Notes: generated by a model not told the origin, from the sequence alone. A stretch of 64,000 nt of DNA from Paludibacteraceae bacterium (GCA_017630395.1 JAGBVI010000005.1:79952-143951), one strand, 5' to 3'. Shown: positions 29,056-38,696, counted from the first letter of the stretch. A program made the numbers and translations.

Positions 29056-29859
29056 ATGAAATCATTTAGAGTAATATTAATTGCATTTATCATTATTATC
29101 GGGACAATTACATTCTGCAAGTTTTTTGTAGGTGTCGAACGAATAGACGCCGGCTGTGTAGGTATAAAAGTAAACCTTGTTGGAGACAATCGTGGCGTCG
29201 ACGACATAACTGAAGTTACCGGTTGGGTATTTTACCTTCCTTTATTTACTCAAATCCACGAATTCCCCACTTTTACACAAGTAAAAGATTATACTCCATT
29301 CTACGTGAATGCAAAAGATGGATCTGAGTTTACTGTTGATCCTACATTTTCTTATTATGTTAACAGAGAATTGGTACCTCAAATGTTTCGCCAATATCGA
29401 AGAAGTTTAGGGGAACTGGAAAATGGCTACATTAGAAATGTAATTATGGATAGCTATCGAATTGTAGCAAACCAATTCCCTTCTGATTCCCTAATTAGTA
29501 ATAGACAAGAATTTGAATTGGCTGTTCAGAAAATGCTTATCGACGAATTAAGTGACGAAGGTTTCATTTTTCAACAACTAACTTCTAATATTACAGCTCC
29601 TCAATCACTTAAAGATGCTATTGATGCTAAAAACAGAACAACTCAAGAAGCTTACCAAGCAGAAAATAAATTACGCCAAGCAGAAGCGGAAGCTAAGGCG
29701 AAAATTATTGCTGCAGAGGCTGAGAAAAAAGTTAATGAGTTAAAGTCATCTGCATTAACTCCTCTCATTATACAGCAAATGTACATTGAAAAGTGGGATG
29801 GAAAACTTCCTCAATATGGAGAAGTTCCAAAGTTATTTAGAGATGTAAGCAATAAGTAA
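29056..29859 (+). CDS. SPFH/Band 7 (prohibitin-like) membrane protein
   Basis: The 267-aa protein has one N-terminal membrane anchor (residues 5-25, VILIAFIIIIGTITFCKFFV). A Band 7/SPFH domain follows (RIDAGCVGIKVNLVGDNRGV, then SEFTVDPTFSYYVNRELVPQ). After it comes an Ala/Glu/Lys coiled coil (AENKLRQAEAEAKAKIIAAE, about 197-235), typical of prohibitin oligomers. Family members form large ring or patch assemblies at membranes. It is translationally adjacent to the small membrane protein and followed by a terminator. Confidence 0.9.
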   Translation: MKSFRVILIAFIIIIGTITFCKFFVGVERIDAGCVGIKVNLVGDNRGVDDITEVTGWVFYLPLFTQIHEFPTFTQVKDYTPFYVNAKDGSEFTVDPTFSYYVNRELVPQMFRQYRRSLGELENGYIRNVIMDSYRIVANQFPSDSLISNRQEFELAVQKMLIDELSDEGFIFQQLTSNITAPQSLKDAIDAKNRTTQEAYQAENKLRQAEAEAKAKIIAAEAEKKVNELKSSALTPLIIQQMYIEKWDGKLPQYGEVPKLFRDVSNK

Positions 29860-29897
29860 AATTAAAATATATGTTCTACATAACTATATTTTGAGTA

Positions 29898-29939
29898 AAA
29901 GAGGATGTCTCAAAATTCAATTTTTGATACATCCTCTTT
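29898..29939 (+). terminator. Hairpin terminator after the SPFH gene
   Basis: The arms beginning AAAGAGGATGT (29898) and ending ACATCCTCTTT (29939) pair over about 18 bp with one mismatch and a TTCAA loop. TTTG follows. A member of the GAGGGTGT hairpin family. Confidence 0.8.
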
Positions 29940-30083
29940 GTTTTAAAACGATTTAATAAAGAATTTCAATATAAAACACTGATAAACAAAAGAATACACC
30001 TCATCTCGATTATAGTTATACATATAAAAAATTTTTGTTAAGAAAAAAGAGTTTTAACCTATACTAATCAAGAAATAATTAAT

Positions 30084-30092
30084 TATATTTGC
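30084..30092 (+). promoter_or_regulatory. Orphan -7 box in the gap before the Mur ligase
   Basis: TATATTTGC is a perfect TAnnTTTGC match, 246 bp before the Mur-ligase ATG. No ORF follows within the next 200 bp, so it either drives a small RNA or a long leader. Confidence 0.5.
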
Positions 30093-30098
30093 AATAGA

Positions 30099-30224
30099 GT
30101 AGTAAAAAAACATAGTGCAATGTAAGAAAGTGTTTAAATTAGTCTTTAGATTATTTGAGAAAAAAAGCCGAACTATGACGCTTTAATCAAAAATCCAAAA
30201 GAGCCGATAGTTCGTATATTTTTT
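30099..30224 (+). ncRNA. Candidate small RNA of about 125 nt
   Basis: It begins about 7 nt after the -7 box TATATTTGC. It ends at a hairpin whose outer 8-bp stem is CGAACTAT (30169-30176) with ATAGTTCG (30207-30214), followed by TATATTTTTT. It contains no usable ORF. The part at 30122-30168 resembles the left end of the MITE-like element (TAAGAAAGTGTTTAAATT, then ATTTGAGA), so it may be a decayed copy rather than a dedicated RNA gene. The rest of the 478-bp gap holds only AT-rich sequence and a 9-codon ORF at 30301. Confidence 0.35.
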
Positions 30225-30337
30225 AAACAATTTAAGTAGAATAAAAGCAAATAGAACACAAATCATAATAAACACAACTATAACAAGTTTGTTTTTTTTT
30301 ATGAGAAATCGAAGTTTAATCAAAAAATAATTTCGTT

Positions 30338-31708
30338 ATGGTGACATTTTCAGAGTACAATCATTTTTTCTTTATAGGAATAGCGGGAACAGGAATGAGC
30401 GCAATTGCTCAATATCTGAGAGGTATTGGCAAAAATGTTTCAGGAAGCGACCGACTATTTACCGGCGAAAAAATGACCATTCAAACACAATTTGAAGACT
30501 TAGGTATAAAATGTTACAACCAAGATGGAAGCGGTATTGACAGAACTATTGATGTTATCGTAATTTCTACAGCCATAGAAGATACCAATTTAGAACTTAT
30601 CAAAGCAAAATCATTAAATATAAAAGTCATCAAACGTTCAAATCTATTAGCCTCAATATCAAAAACAAAAAGGACTATCGCAGTTGGAGGAACATCAGGA
30701 AAATCAACTACAACTGCTATGATTTTCCATATACTAAATCAATGTGGAAAGTCTCCATCCTTAATGAGTGGAGCCGGGTTGACAGCGCTTCAAAAACAAG
30801 GACTAATTGGGAATTCATACAATGGTAAAAGTGAATGGTTGGTTATTGAAGCCGACGAATCTGATGGTTCAATTGTAAATTACACATCAGAAATTGCACT
30901 CTTGCTAAATATGGATAGAGACCATAAGGAATTTTCTGAATTAATTCAACTATTTGAAACATTCAGAGCAAACACAACTCACACTTTTATTGTCAACCAA
31001 AGTCATCCAATGAGCAAAAAATTATCCATAAACCCGGAAGATGACTTCGGAGTGGATAATCCTGAAGTAGGATTCAACGGAACTGAGTTTTCACAAAACG
31101 GCTTCACAATACGTTTTAAATGCAATGATAACCTCGTAAATCTATCTGCGATAGGAAAACATAACATGGAGAATGCTTTGGCAGCAATAGCCGCTTGCCA
31201 TGCTACCGGAATTGAGATTTCTGACGCAGCAAGAGCATTGTCAACCTACGAAGGTATATACAGGCGAACTCAAATTGTAGGAAAAAGTGACAACAAAATT
31301 GTCATAGATGACTTTGCTCATAATCCTGCAGAAGTGGTATGTGCCATTAGATCTTGTCAAAATATTGGGAAAAGAGTAATAGCATGGTTCCAACCGCATG
31401 GTTATGGACCTCTAAAGTTTATGCATAAAGAATTAATTCATGAAGTATTAAATGTATTAAGACCCAATGACTTATTCATCTTATCTGATGTTTATTATGC
31501 AGGAGGAACTGTAAATAAAGAGATTACAGCAGAAATGGTCGCCAACGAACTAAGACGTTTTACCTCAAACGCACTCTATTTTGCGAATAAAGAAGATATA
31601 ATTCCTTATTTAGATAAAAATAGTAAGAATGGTGACGTAATCTTAACAATGGGGGCTAGAGACCCTTATTTGCCTCAATTTGCTCAAAAAATTTTAGATG
31701 CAATATGA
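30338..31708 (+). CDS. Mur ligase family protein (MurC/Mpl-like)
   Basis: The 456-aa protein has the three-domain Mur ligase layout: N-terminal FFIGIAGTGMSAIAQYLRG (nucleotide-sugar domain), the ATP P-loop GGTSGKSTT at 117-125, EADESDGS at 171-178, and DDFAHNPAEV in the C-terminal domain. MurC and Mpl normally read GTHGKTTT at the P-loop. Here Ser replaces His, and KST replaces KTT. MurC joins L-Ala to UDP-MurNAc; Mpl recycles the tripeptide. The gene is not in a division/cell-wall cluster, so it may be a paralogue acting on a different substrate. Confidence 0.8.
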   Translation: MVTFSEYNHFFFIGIAGTGMSAIAQYLRGIGKNVSGSDRLFTGEKMTIQTQFEDLGIKCYNQDGSGIDRTIDVIVISTAIEDTNLELIKAKSLNIKVIKRSNLLASISKTKRTIAVGGTSGKSTTTAMIFHILNQCGKSPSLMSGAGLTALQKQGLIGNSYNGKSEWLVIEADESDGSIVNYTSEIALLLNMDRDHKEFSELIQLFETFRANTTHTFIVNQSHPMSKKLSINPEDDFGVDNPEVGFNGTEFSQNGFTIRFKCNDNLVNLSAIGKHNMENALAAIAACHATGIEISDAARALSTYEGIYRRTQIVGKSDNKIVIDDFAHNPAEVVCAIRSCQNIGKRVIAWFQPHGYGPLKFMHKELIHEVLNVLRPNDLFILSDVYYAGGTVNKEITAEMVANELRRFTSNALYFANKEDIIPYLDKNSKNGDVILTMGARDPYLPQFAQKILDAI

Positions 31709-31722
31709 TTTAACAAACGATA

Positions 31723-31748
31723 TAGAACTATTACAAAAAATAGTTCTA
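31723..31748 (+). terminator. Short hairpin after the Mur ligase gene
   Basis: TAGAACTATT (31723-31732) and AATAGTTCTA (31739-31748) are perfect complements around ACAAAA. It starts 15 bp after the stop codon. No T-run, so it is probably an mRNA 3'-end stabiliser ahead of the stronger hairpin downstream. Confidence 0.5.
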
Positions 31749-31786
31749 ATCATAAAGAGACAATCTACTCCCTTCTATATGAAGAA

Positions 31787-31817
31787 AAAAGAGGTCGAAA
31801 TAATCTCAACCTCTTTT
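31787..31817 (+). terminator. Intrinsic terminator of the Mur ligase gene
   Basis: AAAAGAGGT (31787-31795) pairs with ACCTCTTTT (31809-31817) around a 13-nt loop, ending in T4. It lies between the ligase gene and repeat copy 2. Confidence 0.7.
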
Positions 31818-31823
31818 GACTAT

Positions 31824-32010
31824 ACAAATTTTATAAAAAAAAATACTTTAAAGTTTCACTCTCTTATTTTCGGCATCTTTGAGATTGTTTTTAATCTATT
31901 TTTATTATTCTTTGTTAACAATAGTCTACTATTAACTAAAAAAAAATAATAAAAATAATCTTAAAAATCTCTCTCAAATATACTCGAAATAAAATTTAAA
32001 CAACTTCTTA
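31824..32010 (-). repeat. MITE-like dispersed repeat, copy 2 (inverted relative to copy 1)
   Basis: The reverse complement of this block aligns with 28447-28640 for nearly its whole length. The terminal repeat at 31988-32010 differs from the left end of copy 1 at about one position in 23. The other terminal repeat is eroded next to the ligase terminator. With the two hairpins before it, it accounts for the 318-bp gap between the ligase and mltD genes. A short open frame here (31698-31949) is just repeat sequence read through. Confidence 0.7.
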
Positions 32011-32026
32011 GAATTACCAATCATTA

Positions 32027-33340
32027 TTATTTCATCTTCAAGCGTTGACCAATATAGATTCGGTCAGACTTCAGATTGTTCCATTTTTTTATTGTTGCAA
32101 CAGAAACTTTTCTTCTTTTTGCAATACCAGATAGAGTATCTCCTTTTTTTACAACATAAACACCTTTACCAATAGCACCTTTTCCTGCTCGATAATAAGG
32201 GTCTCCCTGAGCCGGAATCACCACTACCCTATTCACATTAAAAGAGTCTGCCTTATGCTTTAATATAGAATCCTTTAAGGTAATAAAACCATCAACATGA
32301 CCTTGAGGCAAACAAAGAGAATACGGAGTACCATTACCAGGAATAATGTCTTTACGATACTGAGGATTTAAACTCTGCAAAACAGAAAGATCAACACCTA
32401 ATACTTCTGCCACTTGCGACAAGTGCAAACGTTCATTTAACATAACTGTATCACAAACCATTGGCATTTCAATTTTTGCTGGACAAATACCATGTTCTTT
32501 GTAATAAGTCATCGCATAAGTTGCTCCAATAAAAGCAGGAACATACCCTCTTGTTTCACGCGGAAGATAAGGATAAATTGCCCAATAATCCCTCTTACCA
32601 CCTGCACGTCTAATCGCTTTATTAACATTTCCCGGTCCACAATTATAAGCAGCAATAACCAAAGACCAATCATTATATATGTTATGTAAGTCTCTAAGAT
32701 AACGAACAGCTGCATTCGTAGCTTTAATTGGATCACGACGTTCATCAATTAAACTATTTCCAACCAGACCATATACCTTACCTGTTCCATACATAAATTG
32801 CCACAAACCAGAAGCTCCAGCTACTGAGTATGCCTTGGGGTTAAGAGCAGATTCGATAACCGGAAGATATTTCAACTCTATCGGTAATCCAGCCGCATCC
32901 AAAGCCTGCTCAAAAATAGGAAAATAGTAAGCTCCAACACCCAACATATACTCCATCTGCTTTCGCTTTTTTACGGTATATAACTCAATATAACTCTTAA
33001 CGATTGGGTTATAAACCAACTCCATAATAGCAGGAATTTTTTGCAACCTTTCCATATATTGAGTATCTGACAGCACAGGTAATATAGAGTCCGAAACACA
33101 ATCAGAAGGTAGTACAGAAGAATGAAAAACACTTAACAATCCATCCAAATTTTTACCAAAAGTGATCGGCATACCATCACCATCTAAAGAATCTTTATTC
33201 AAAACAAAATCTGTCGAATCCGATACGACCTCAATAGAATCAGATTCAGTATCATCATTCGAGTCATCTTGAGCCATTAAACAAATTGGTAAACAAACAA
33301 AAAACGCAATCAAAAAATAACGAAATTTGACAAACATCAT
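32027..33340 (-). CDS. mltD: Lytic transglycosylase MltD-like with C-terminal LysM
   Basis: The protein is about 437 aa, with a signal peptide (FVKFRYFLIAFFVCLPICLM) and an acidic linker. The SLT transglycosylase domain has the catalytic Glu in LPVIESALNPKAYS, then GASGLWQFMYGTGK, AAYNCGPGNVNKA and PRETRGYVPAF. One LysM domain sits at the end (VYVVKKGDTLSGIAKRRKVS). It cleaves peptidoglycan to 1,6-anhydro-muropeptides in the periplasm. Start codons cluster as GTG-ATG-ATG; the ATG at 33340 overlaps the upstream TGA as TGATG, so coupling to the DUF5683 gene is likely. Last gene of the parA unit. Confidence 0.93.
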   Translation of the reverse strand: MMFVKFRYFLIAFFVCLPICLMAQDDSNDDTESDSIEVVSDSTDFVLNKDSLDGDGMPITFGKNLDGLLSVFHSSVLPSDCVSDSILPVLSDTQYMERLQKIPAIMELVYNPIVKSYIELYTVKKRKQMEYMLGVGAYYFPIFEQALDAAGLPIELKYLPVIESALNPKAYSVAGASGLWQFMYGTGKVYGLVGNSLIDERRDPIKATNAAVRYLRDLHNIYNDWSLVIAAYNCGPGNVNKAIRRAGGKRDYWAIYPYLPRETRGYVPAFIGATYAMTYYKEHGICPAKIEMPMVCDTVMLNERLHLSQVAEVLGVDLSVLQSLNPQYRKDIIPGNGTPYSLCLPQGHVDGFITLKDSILKHKADSFNVNRVVVIPAQGDPYYRAGKGAIGKGVYVVKKGDTLSGIAKRRKVSVATIKKWNNLKSDRIYIGQRLKMK

Positions 33341-34107
33341 CACTTAAATTTTAAACAACATTGAACACCAACCGAAGGACGGTAACTAGATATTGAATAA
33401 TTTTCGATTACCGGTTCCACTCGAAAAGAGAGGTCATTAGAGACCTCAAAATCATACAAATGAGCATCAACAAATGCATCGATTACACTCACAACATATA
33501 AAGCAACACTTCCAAAAATACTTAAATCACGAGTACGTCTAAAACCAGTAGTTTTCGTTTTTAGAGAATTTGTCAATTTTTGCTTCTCTTCGGGAGTTCC
33601 TTTGTAGTTAGGAGATAAATCTAAATAACTATTAGTGGTAGGGTCATCATCAGAAATATCGAAATAAGCATTTCGATAATCATTATACATACGTCCATTC
33701 CAACTAATTAGATAGGTAAAGACTAATACCCCTCCATAAACGATAGGAAGTTTCCAATAACTCCTATTATATATCTGACCTAAACCCGGGCAAACAATAG
33801 CATACCATGTAGCCTTCTGCGGATTAGGCAAAAAAGGTTCTTTTATACTTAAACGTTTCTCTCTTCTGCTTAAAGATAGATTATTTCCAGTCGATTCCAT
33901 AGCTGGCTCATCGACAATCAAGAGTGTATCAAATTCTGCATTCACAATCTCTTCTTGCAAATCATTCTCCACAGATAAAGAGTCCACCGTTTCCAATTTA
34001 GAAGCATAACTTCCTAAAGAAAAGGCAAAAAAAACGAACAACAATACTATTTTCAAATCCCTTAGTAACACGAAATCAGTGATTTTGAATAGAATCAAAA
34101 AATTCAA
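33340..34107 (-). CDS. DUF5683 family membrane-associated protein
   Basis: The protein is 255 aa from ATG 34107. That start overlaps the end of parB by 32 nt; a GTG at 34071, just after the parB stop, would give 243 aa with a normal signal peptide (LLRDLKIVLLFVFFAFSLGS) and I consider it equally likely. The DUF5683 core is ATWYAIVCPGLGQIYNRSYW followed by KLPIVYGGVLVFTYLISWNG, with FGSVALYVVSVIDAFVDAHL near the C-terminus. Function unknown. The order parA-parB-DUF5683-mltD is a familiar Bacteroidetes arrangement, hinting at an envelope role linked to growth or segregation. Confidence 0.85.
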   Translation of the reverse strand: MNFLILFKITDFVLLRDLKIVLLFVFFAFSLGSYASKLETVDSLSVENDLQEEIVNAEFDTLLIVDEPAMESTGNNLSLSRREKRLSIKEPFLPNPQKATWYAIVCPGLGQIYNRSYWKLPIVYGGVLVFTYLISWNGRMYNDYRNAYFDISDDDPTTNSYLDLSPNYKGTPEEKQKLTNSLKTKTTGFRRTRDLSIFGSVALYVVSVIDAFVDAHLYDFEVSNDLSFRVEPVIENYSISSYRPSVGVQCCLKFK

Positions 34108-34957
34108 GAATTTTCAAAAACTCATCATCATTCTTAAATGATATAGTAATCTTTCCCTTTCCTTTAGCATCACAAGAAAGGTCAACTTTCGACGAAAACA
34201 AATCAGACAACCTCGACTTCAATTCTGAATACTCCTCTTTCAAATCAAGTTGAGAACTCTTCGCCTTTGGCTTTTTCTCCACGCCCAAATTACGCACCAG
34301 TTCTTCTACTTTACGGACAGACAAACCCTCAGCTAAAATTTGAGAAAAGATATTTAATTGAGCAACAGGATCTTCCACACTAACCAAAGCACGAGCATGC
34401 CCCATATCAATTTTCTTATCTTTCAATGCCATTTGAATATCAGCAGGAAGACGCAACAAACGCAAATAATTGGTAACAGTAGCTCTTTTTTTTCCAATAC
34501 GTTCACTCAATTGTTCTTGCGTATAATTACATTTTTCCATCAAATTTTGACAAGAAAGAGCAATTTCTATAGCATTCAAATCCTCACGTTGGATGTTTTC
34601 GACCAAGGCCATCTCCATCATCAAATCATCATTTACCTCGCGTACATAAGCAGGAATAGTTGTTTTTCCTGCCATTTTTGAAGCCCTAAATCGACGCTCT
34701 CCGGCAATAATCATATACTTGCCATTCTCCAATTTTTTCAACGAAATAGGCTGGATTACTCCAACTTGACGAATAGACTCTGCCAACTCTTCCAAAGACT
34801 CTTCATCAAAATCCTTCCGTGGCTGATCCAAATTTGCTTCAATTTCAGCGATAGAGATCTCATTAATAGAACTTGCTCCATCAACAATCATATCGTCACC
34901 ACTAGAGATCAAAGCATTCACGCCTCTACCTAAGCCTCCAACTCTTTTTACTGCCAT
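34076..34957 (-). CDS. parB: Chromosome-partitioning protein ParB
   Basis: The 293-aa protein contains the ParB/Spo0J N-terminal nuclease-like CTPase domain (IEANLDQPRKDFDEESLEEL, the GERRFRA box, then ENIQREDLNAIE), a helix-turn-helix segment (TQEQLSERIGKKRATVTNYL) and a C-terminal dimerisation region. It binds parS and spreads as a CTP-dependent clamp. It begins 8 nt after parA ends. No palindromic parS consensus was found beside the operon. Confidence 0.97.
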   Translation of the reverse strand: MAVKRVGGLGRGVNALISSGDDMIVDGASSINEISIAEIEANLDQPRKDFDEESLEELAESIRQVGVIQPISLKKLENGKYMIIAGERRFRASKMAGKTTIPAYVREVNDDLMMEMALVENIQREDLNAIEIALSCQNLMEKCNYTQEQLSERIGKKRATVTNYLRLLRLPADIQMALKDKKIDMGHARALVSVEDPVAQLNIFSQILAEGLSVRKVEELVRNLGVEKKPKAKSSQLDLKEEYSELKSRLSDLFSSKVDLSCDAKGKGKITISFKNDDEFLKILEFFDSIQNH

Positions 34958-34965
34958 TTTGCTTC

Positions 34966-35742
34966 TTATTTATTTTCTAATTCATTTTTGTCCAAAAACT
35001 CTTTTGCCAATTGCATGTAACATAAAGCCCCTTTCGACTCTGCATCATACATAACCACAGGCAATTGAAAACTTGGTGCCTCACTTAATTTAATATTTCG
35101 TTGGATTATCGTATCAAATACCATATCTCGGAAATTAGCACGAACATCCTCAACAACCTGATTATTTAAGCGGGTTCTTGAATCATACATTGTCAATAAA
35201 AATCCTTCAATTTCTAACGTTGGATTTAGTTTTGACTTCACCAACTTGATTGTACTAAGAAGTTGAGCAATACCCTCCAACGCGTAATACTCACATTGAA
35301 CAGGAATAATTGTAGAATCAGTTGCTGTCAACGCGTTCAAAGTAATTAAACCCAACGAAGGAGAACAATCTATAAATATATAATCGAATTCATCACGAAT
35401 TTGTTCCAATACATTCTTCATAAACATTTCGCGATTCTCCAATTGTACCATTTCAACTTCAGCTCCAACCAAATTGACATGTGAAGGAATAATCTTCAAA
35501 TTCTCCAAATCAGTATCACATATTGCGACATGTGGATCTATACTTCCCACCAAACACTCATAAATTGTATTCTTCAAATGACGAACATCAATTCCTAAAC
35601 CTGACGATGCGTTGGCTTGAGGGTCTGCATCTACAATTAGTACCTTCTTTTCCAACACAGCCAACGATGCTGCAAGATTCACAGTGGTGGTGGTCTTTCC
35701 TACTCCACCCTTCTGATTTGCTATAGATATAATCTTTCCCAT
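34966..35742 (-). CDS. parA: Chromosome-partitioning ATPase ParA/Soj
   Basis: The protein is 258 aa from ATG 35742 (MGKIISIANQKGGVGKTTTT). It shows the deviant Walker A KGGVGKTT, VDADPQANAS and DYIFIDCSPSLG. The frame extends upstream to 35769, but a -7 promoter box at 35767-35774 overlaps that extension, so the internal ATG is the right start. ParA forms ATP-dependent dimers on the nucleoid and moves ParB-parS. First gene of a four-gene minus-strand unit. Confidence 0.96.
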   Translation of the reverse strand: MGKIISIANQKGGVGKTTTTVNLAASLAVLEKKVLIVDADPQANASSGLGIDVRHLKNTIYECLVGSIDPHVAICDTDLENLKIIPSHVNLVGAEVEMVQLENREMFMKNVLEQIRDEFDYIFIDCSPSLGLITLNALTATDSTIIPVQCEYYALEGIAQLLSTIKLVKSKLNPTLEIEGFLLTMYDSRTRLNNQVVEDVRANFRDMVFDTIIQRNIKLSEAPSFQLPVVMYDAESKGALCYMQLAKEFLDKNELENK

Positions 35743-35766
35743 AAAGACATAATTTTTATCACTCCA

Positions 35767-35774
35767 CAAATATA
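35767..35774 (-). promoter_or_regulatory. -7 box of the parA operon
   Basis: TATATTTG on the minus strand, ending 24 bp before the parA ATG. It decides the start codon, because a longer parA would begin inside the promoter. Confidence 0.6.
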
Positions 35775-35956
35775 GATAAAATTTTAATACCTACGAAAAG
35801 CAACTCGACTTATATACTACTTTAACAAAAATAAAGTATTGACTACCATAGAAATAGAAAGTTTTTAATAACTTTTCAACAATGTAATTTAAGTTGAATA
35901 AAACGATGTATTAAAAATTAATTATCAAAGAATGTAAATTGCAAAGCACTTTTTAT

Positions 35957-35965
35957 TAAATTTGC
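35957..35965 (+). promoter_or_regulatory. -7 box of valS
   Basis: TAAATTTGC, a perfect match to TAnnTTTGC, 36 bp before the valS ATG, leaving a leader of about 28-30 nt. Divergent from the parA promoter across a 190-bp AT-rich gap that shows nothing else. Confidence 0.65.
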
Positions 35966-36001
35966 AGTAAAATTTTATAAAAATCTATAACGCATTATTT
36001 A

Positions 36002-38671
36002 ATGGAGGAATTAGCTAATAAATATAACCCTGCTGAGGTTGAATCTAAATGGTACGAATATTGGTTGAAAAATGATTTTTTCAAATCTAAACCTGATGGT
36101 CGTGAACCTTATACAATTGTTATCCCACCACCTAATGTAACAGGTGTACTTCACATGGGACACATGCTTAACAACACGATTCAGGACATCTTGATTCGTC
36201 GTGCCAGAATGATGGGCAAAAATGCTTGCTGGGCTCCCGGTACAGACCATGCATCTATTGCGACTGAAGCTAAAGTGGTTAATAAATTAGCTCAAGAAGG
36301 AATAAAAAAGAGTGATCTTACTCGCGACCAATTTTTAGAACATGCATGGGAGTGGACTCATAAACATGGTGGCATAATACTTGAACAATTGAAAAAACTG
36401 GGTGCTTCTTGTGATTGGGATCGTACTGCATTCACTATGGATGAAACTCGCAGTAAAAGCGTTATAAAAGTTTTTTGTGACTTATACAAAAAAGGTCTTA
36501 TATACAGAGGTGTAAGAATGGTCAATTGGGATCCTCAAGCGCTTACAGCTCTTTCAGACGAGGAGGTTATTTACAAAGAGGAAAATAGCAAATTATTTTA
36601 CTTAAAATATTACGTAGTTGATGATTCTTCTGAACCGGCTAAAGAGGGGGAAGTTATACACGAAGATGCCAAAGGTCGTTATGCCGTAGTTGCTACTACT
36701 CGTCCTGAAACAATTATGGGAGACACTGCAATGTGCATTAACCCTAATGACCCTAAAAATCAATGGCTAAAAGGAAAAAAGGTTATTGTTCCTATCGTAA
36801 ATCGCGTTATTCCGGTCATTGAAGATGATTATGTTGATGTCGAATTTGGTACCGGTTGCTTGAAAGTAACACCTGCTCACGATGTGAATGACTATATGTT
36901 GGGAGAAAAATATAACCTTCAAACTATAGATATTTTTAATGACAATGGAACTCTTAGCGAAGCTGCCGGTATTTACATCGGGAAAGATCGTTTTGAGGTT
37001 CGAAAAGAGATTGAAAAAGATTTGCAAGATGCGAACTTATTGGAAAAAGTTGAAGCTTATACCAACAAAGTGGGATACTCAGAAAGAACTCACGTCGTAA
37101 TCGAACCTAAATTATCTATGCAATGGTTCTTGAAAATGGAGCATTTGGCCAAAACAGCTCTTGAACCGGTTATGAAAGATGAACTAAAGTTCTACCCAGC
37201 AAAATATAAAAACACCTATCGTAATTGGTTGGAAAACATCAAAGATTGGTGCATTAGCCGTCAATTATGGTGGGGACACCGCATACCGGCTTACTTCTTA
37301 CCTGAAGGTGGCTTTGTTGTGGCTGAGACTGAGGATGAAGCAGTGAAATTGGCGCAAGAAAAAAGTGGAAATTCATCTCTGACCATAAATGATTTAAGAC
37401 AAGATGAAGATTGCTTGGACACTTGGTTCTCTTCTTGGCTATGGCCTATTTCTTTATTTGATGGAATAAACAATCCTGGTAATGAAGAGATTAAATATTA
37501 CTACCCTACCAGCGTATTGGTTACCGGCCCGGATATTATCTTCTTCTGGGTTGCCAGAATGATTATGTCCGGCTACGAATATGAAGGAGATATGCCGTTT
37601 AAGAGTGTATATTTCACAGGTATTGTTAGAGATAAAATTGGACGTAAGATGTCTAAATCGCTCGGCAACTCTCCTGACCCATTGGAACTTATCGAGAAAT
37701 TTGGTGCCGATGGCGTTCGTATGGGAATGATGTTATCTGCTCCTGCAGGAAATGATATATTATTTGATGAAGCTCTTTGCGAACAAGGAAGAAACTTTAA
37801 CAACAAAATTTGGAATGCATTCCGTTTGGTAAAAGGTTGGAGTGTAAACAAATCTTTAGAACAAAGCCAATCTTCTAAAATTGCTACAGAGTGGTTCCAA
37901 GAACAACTAAATAAAACGATTGCAGAAATTAATGATTGCTTCGAAAAATATAGAATTAGTGAAGCATTAATGGCTGTATATAAGTTATTCTGGGATGAGT
38001 TCTCTTCTTGGTATTTGGAGATGGTTAAACCAGCCTATCAACAACCGATAGACGAAAAGACATACAATCAAACATTAGATTTCTTCGAAACTCTATTGAA
38101 ATTGTTGCATCCTTTCATGCCGTTTATTACGGAAGAGTTGTACCAAAATATTAAAGAGCGTAGCGAAAAAGAGAGCATAATGGTGAGCTTGCTTCCTACT
38201 GGAAAAGAAATTAAAGATATTTTGATTACCAAAATGGAAACAACTAAAAATATCATTGCCGGTATTCGTAATATTCGCGCAGAAAAAGGTATTTCACCTC
38301 GCGAGACATTCAACATGTTCTTTAAAGGTGATTTCGATGAATCCAACAATGCCATTATAATGAAATTGGCAAATATTGATGGAATTGCGACATACAATGG
38401 AAACAATGACAATTGCGTCTCCTTCATCGTTGGAACAACCGAGATTTCAATTCCATTAGGCAACAATATTAATGCTGAGGAAGAAATTGCCAAAATGGAG
38501 AATGAAATAAAATATTTGGAAGGTTTCTTGGTTTCTGTAGAGAAAAAATTGAACAACGAAAAGTTTGTTGCCAATGCCAAACCGGAAGTTGTTGAAAACG
38601 AACGCAAGAAAAAAGCCGATGCAGAAAGTAAGATAGCTACTTTGAAGGCGAATATTGCTTCGTTGAAATAA
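36002..38671 (+). CDS. valS: Valyl-tRNA synthetase
   Basis: The 889-aa class I aminoacyl-tRNA synthetase has the HIGH motif as HMGH (51-54) after PPPNVTGVL, and an editing domain with [19 protein letters not shown] lies near 549-553 ([14 protein letters not shown]). A C-terminal anticodon-binding domain and the terminal coiled-coil arm typical of ValRS follow ([20 protein letters not shown] onward). It charges tRNA-Val. Length and all motifs are normal. Confidence 0.98.
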   Translation: MEELANKYNPAEVESKWYEYWLKNDFFKSKPDGREPYTIVIPPPNVTGVLHMGHMLNNTIQDILIRRARMMGKNACWAPGTDHASIATEAKVVNKLAQEGIKKSDLTRDQFLEHAWEWTHKHGGIILEQLKKLGASCDWDRTAFTMDETRSKSVIKVFCDLYKKGLIYRGVRMVNWDPQALTALSDEEVIYKEENSKLFYLKYYVVDDSSEPAKEGEVIHEDAKGRYAVVATTRPETIMGDTAMCINPNDPKNQWLKGKKVIVPIVNRVIPVIEDDYVDVEFGTGCLKVTPAHDVNDYMLGEKYNLQTIDIFNDNGTLSEAAGIYIGKDRFEVRKEIEKDLQDANLLEKVEAYTNKVGYSERTHVVIEPKLSMQWFLKMEHLAKTALEPVMKDELKFYPAKYKNTYRNWLENIKDWCISRQLWWGHRIPAYFLPEGGFVVAETEDEAVKLAQEKSGNSSLTINDLRQDEDCLDTWFSSWLWPISLFDGINNPGNEEIKYYYPTSVLVTGPDIIFFWVARMIMSGYEYEGDMPFKSVYFTGIVRDKIGRKMSKSLGNSPDPLELIEKFGADGVRMGMMLSAPAGNDILFDEALCEQGRNFNNKIWNAFRLVKGWSVNKSLEQSQSSKIATEWFQEQLNKTIAEINDCFEKYRISEALMAVYKLFWDEFSSWYLEMVKPAYQQPIDEKTYNQTLDFFETLLKLLHPFMPFITEELYQNIKERSEKESIMVSLLPTGKEIKDILITKMETTKNIIAGIRNIRAEKGISPRETFNMFFKGDFDESNNAIIMKLANIDGIATYNGNNDNCVSFIVGTTEISIPLGNNINAEEEIAKMENEIKYLEGFLVSVEKKLNNEKFVANAKPEVVENERKKKADAESKIATLKANIASLK

Positions 38672-38696
38672 AATAATTTTTATTACCCAAGAATTT

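Noticed and set aside
31698-31949. 83-aa ORF after the Mur ligase gene
   Set aside because: It overlaps the ligase stop and reads through two hairpins and MITE-like copy 2; its sequence is explained by the repeat.
32552-32567. parS-like sequence TGTTTCACGCGGAAGA (13 of 16 matches to the consensus)
   Set aside because: It falls on the codons for the conserved PRETR motif of MltD and is not palindromic; coincidence is more likely than a functional parS, though it lies 1.5 kb from parB.
38068-38607. 179-aa ORF antisense to valS
   Set aside because: It lies fully inside the conserved valS reading frame with no promoter or known family; shadow frame.
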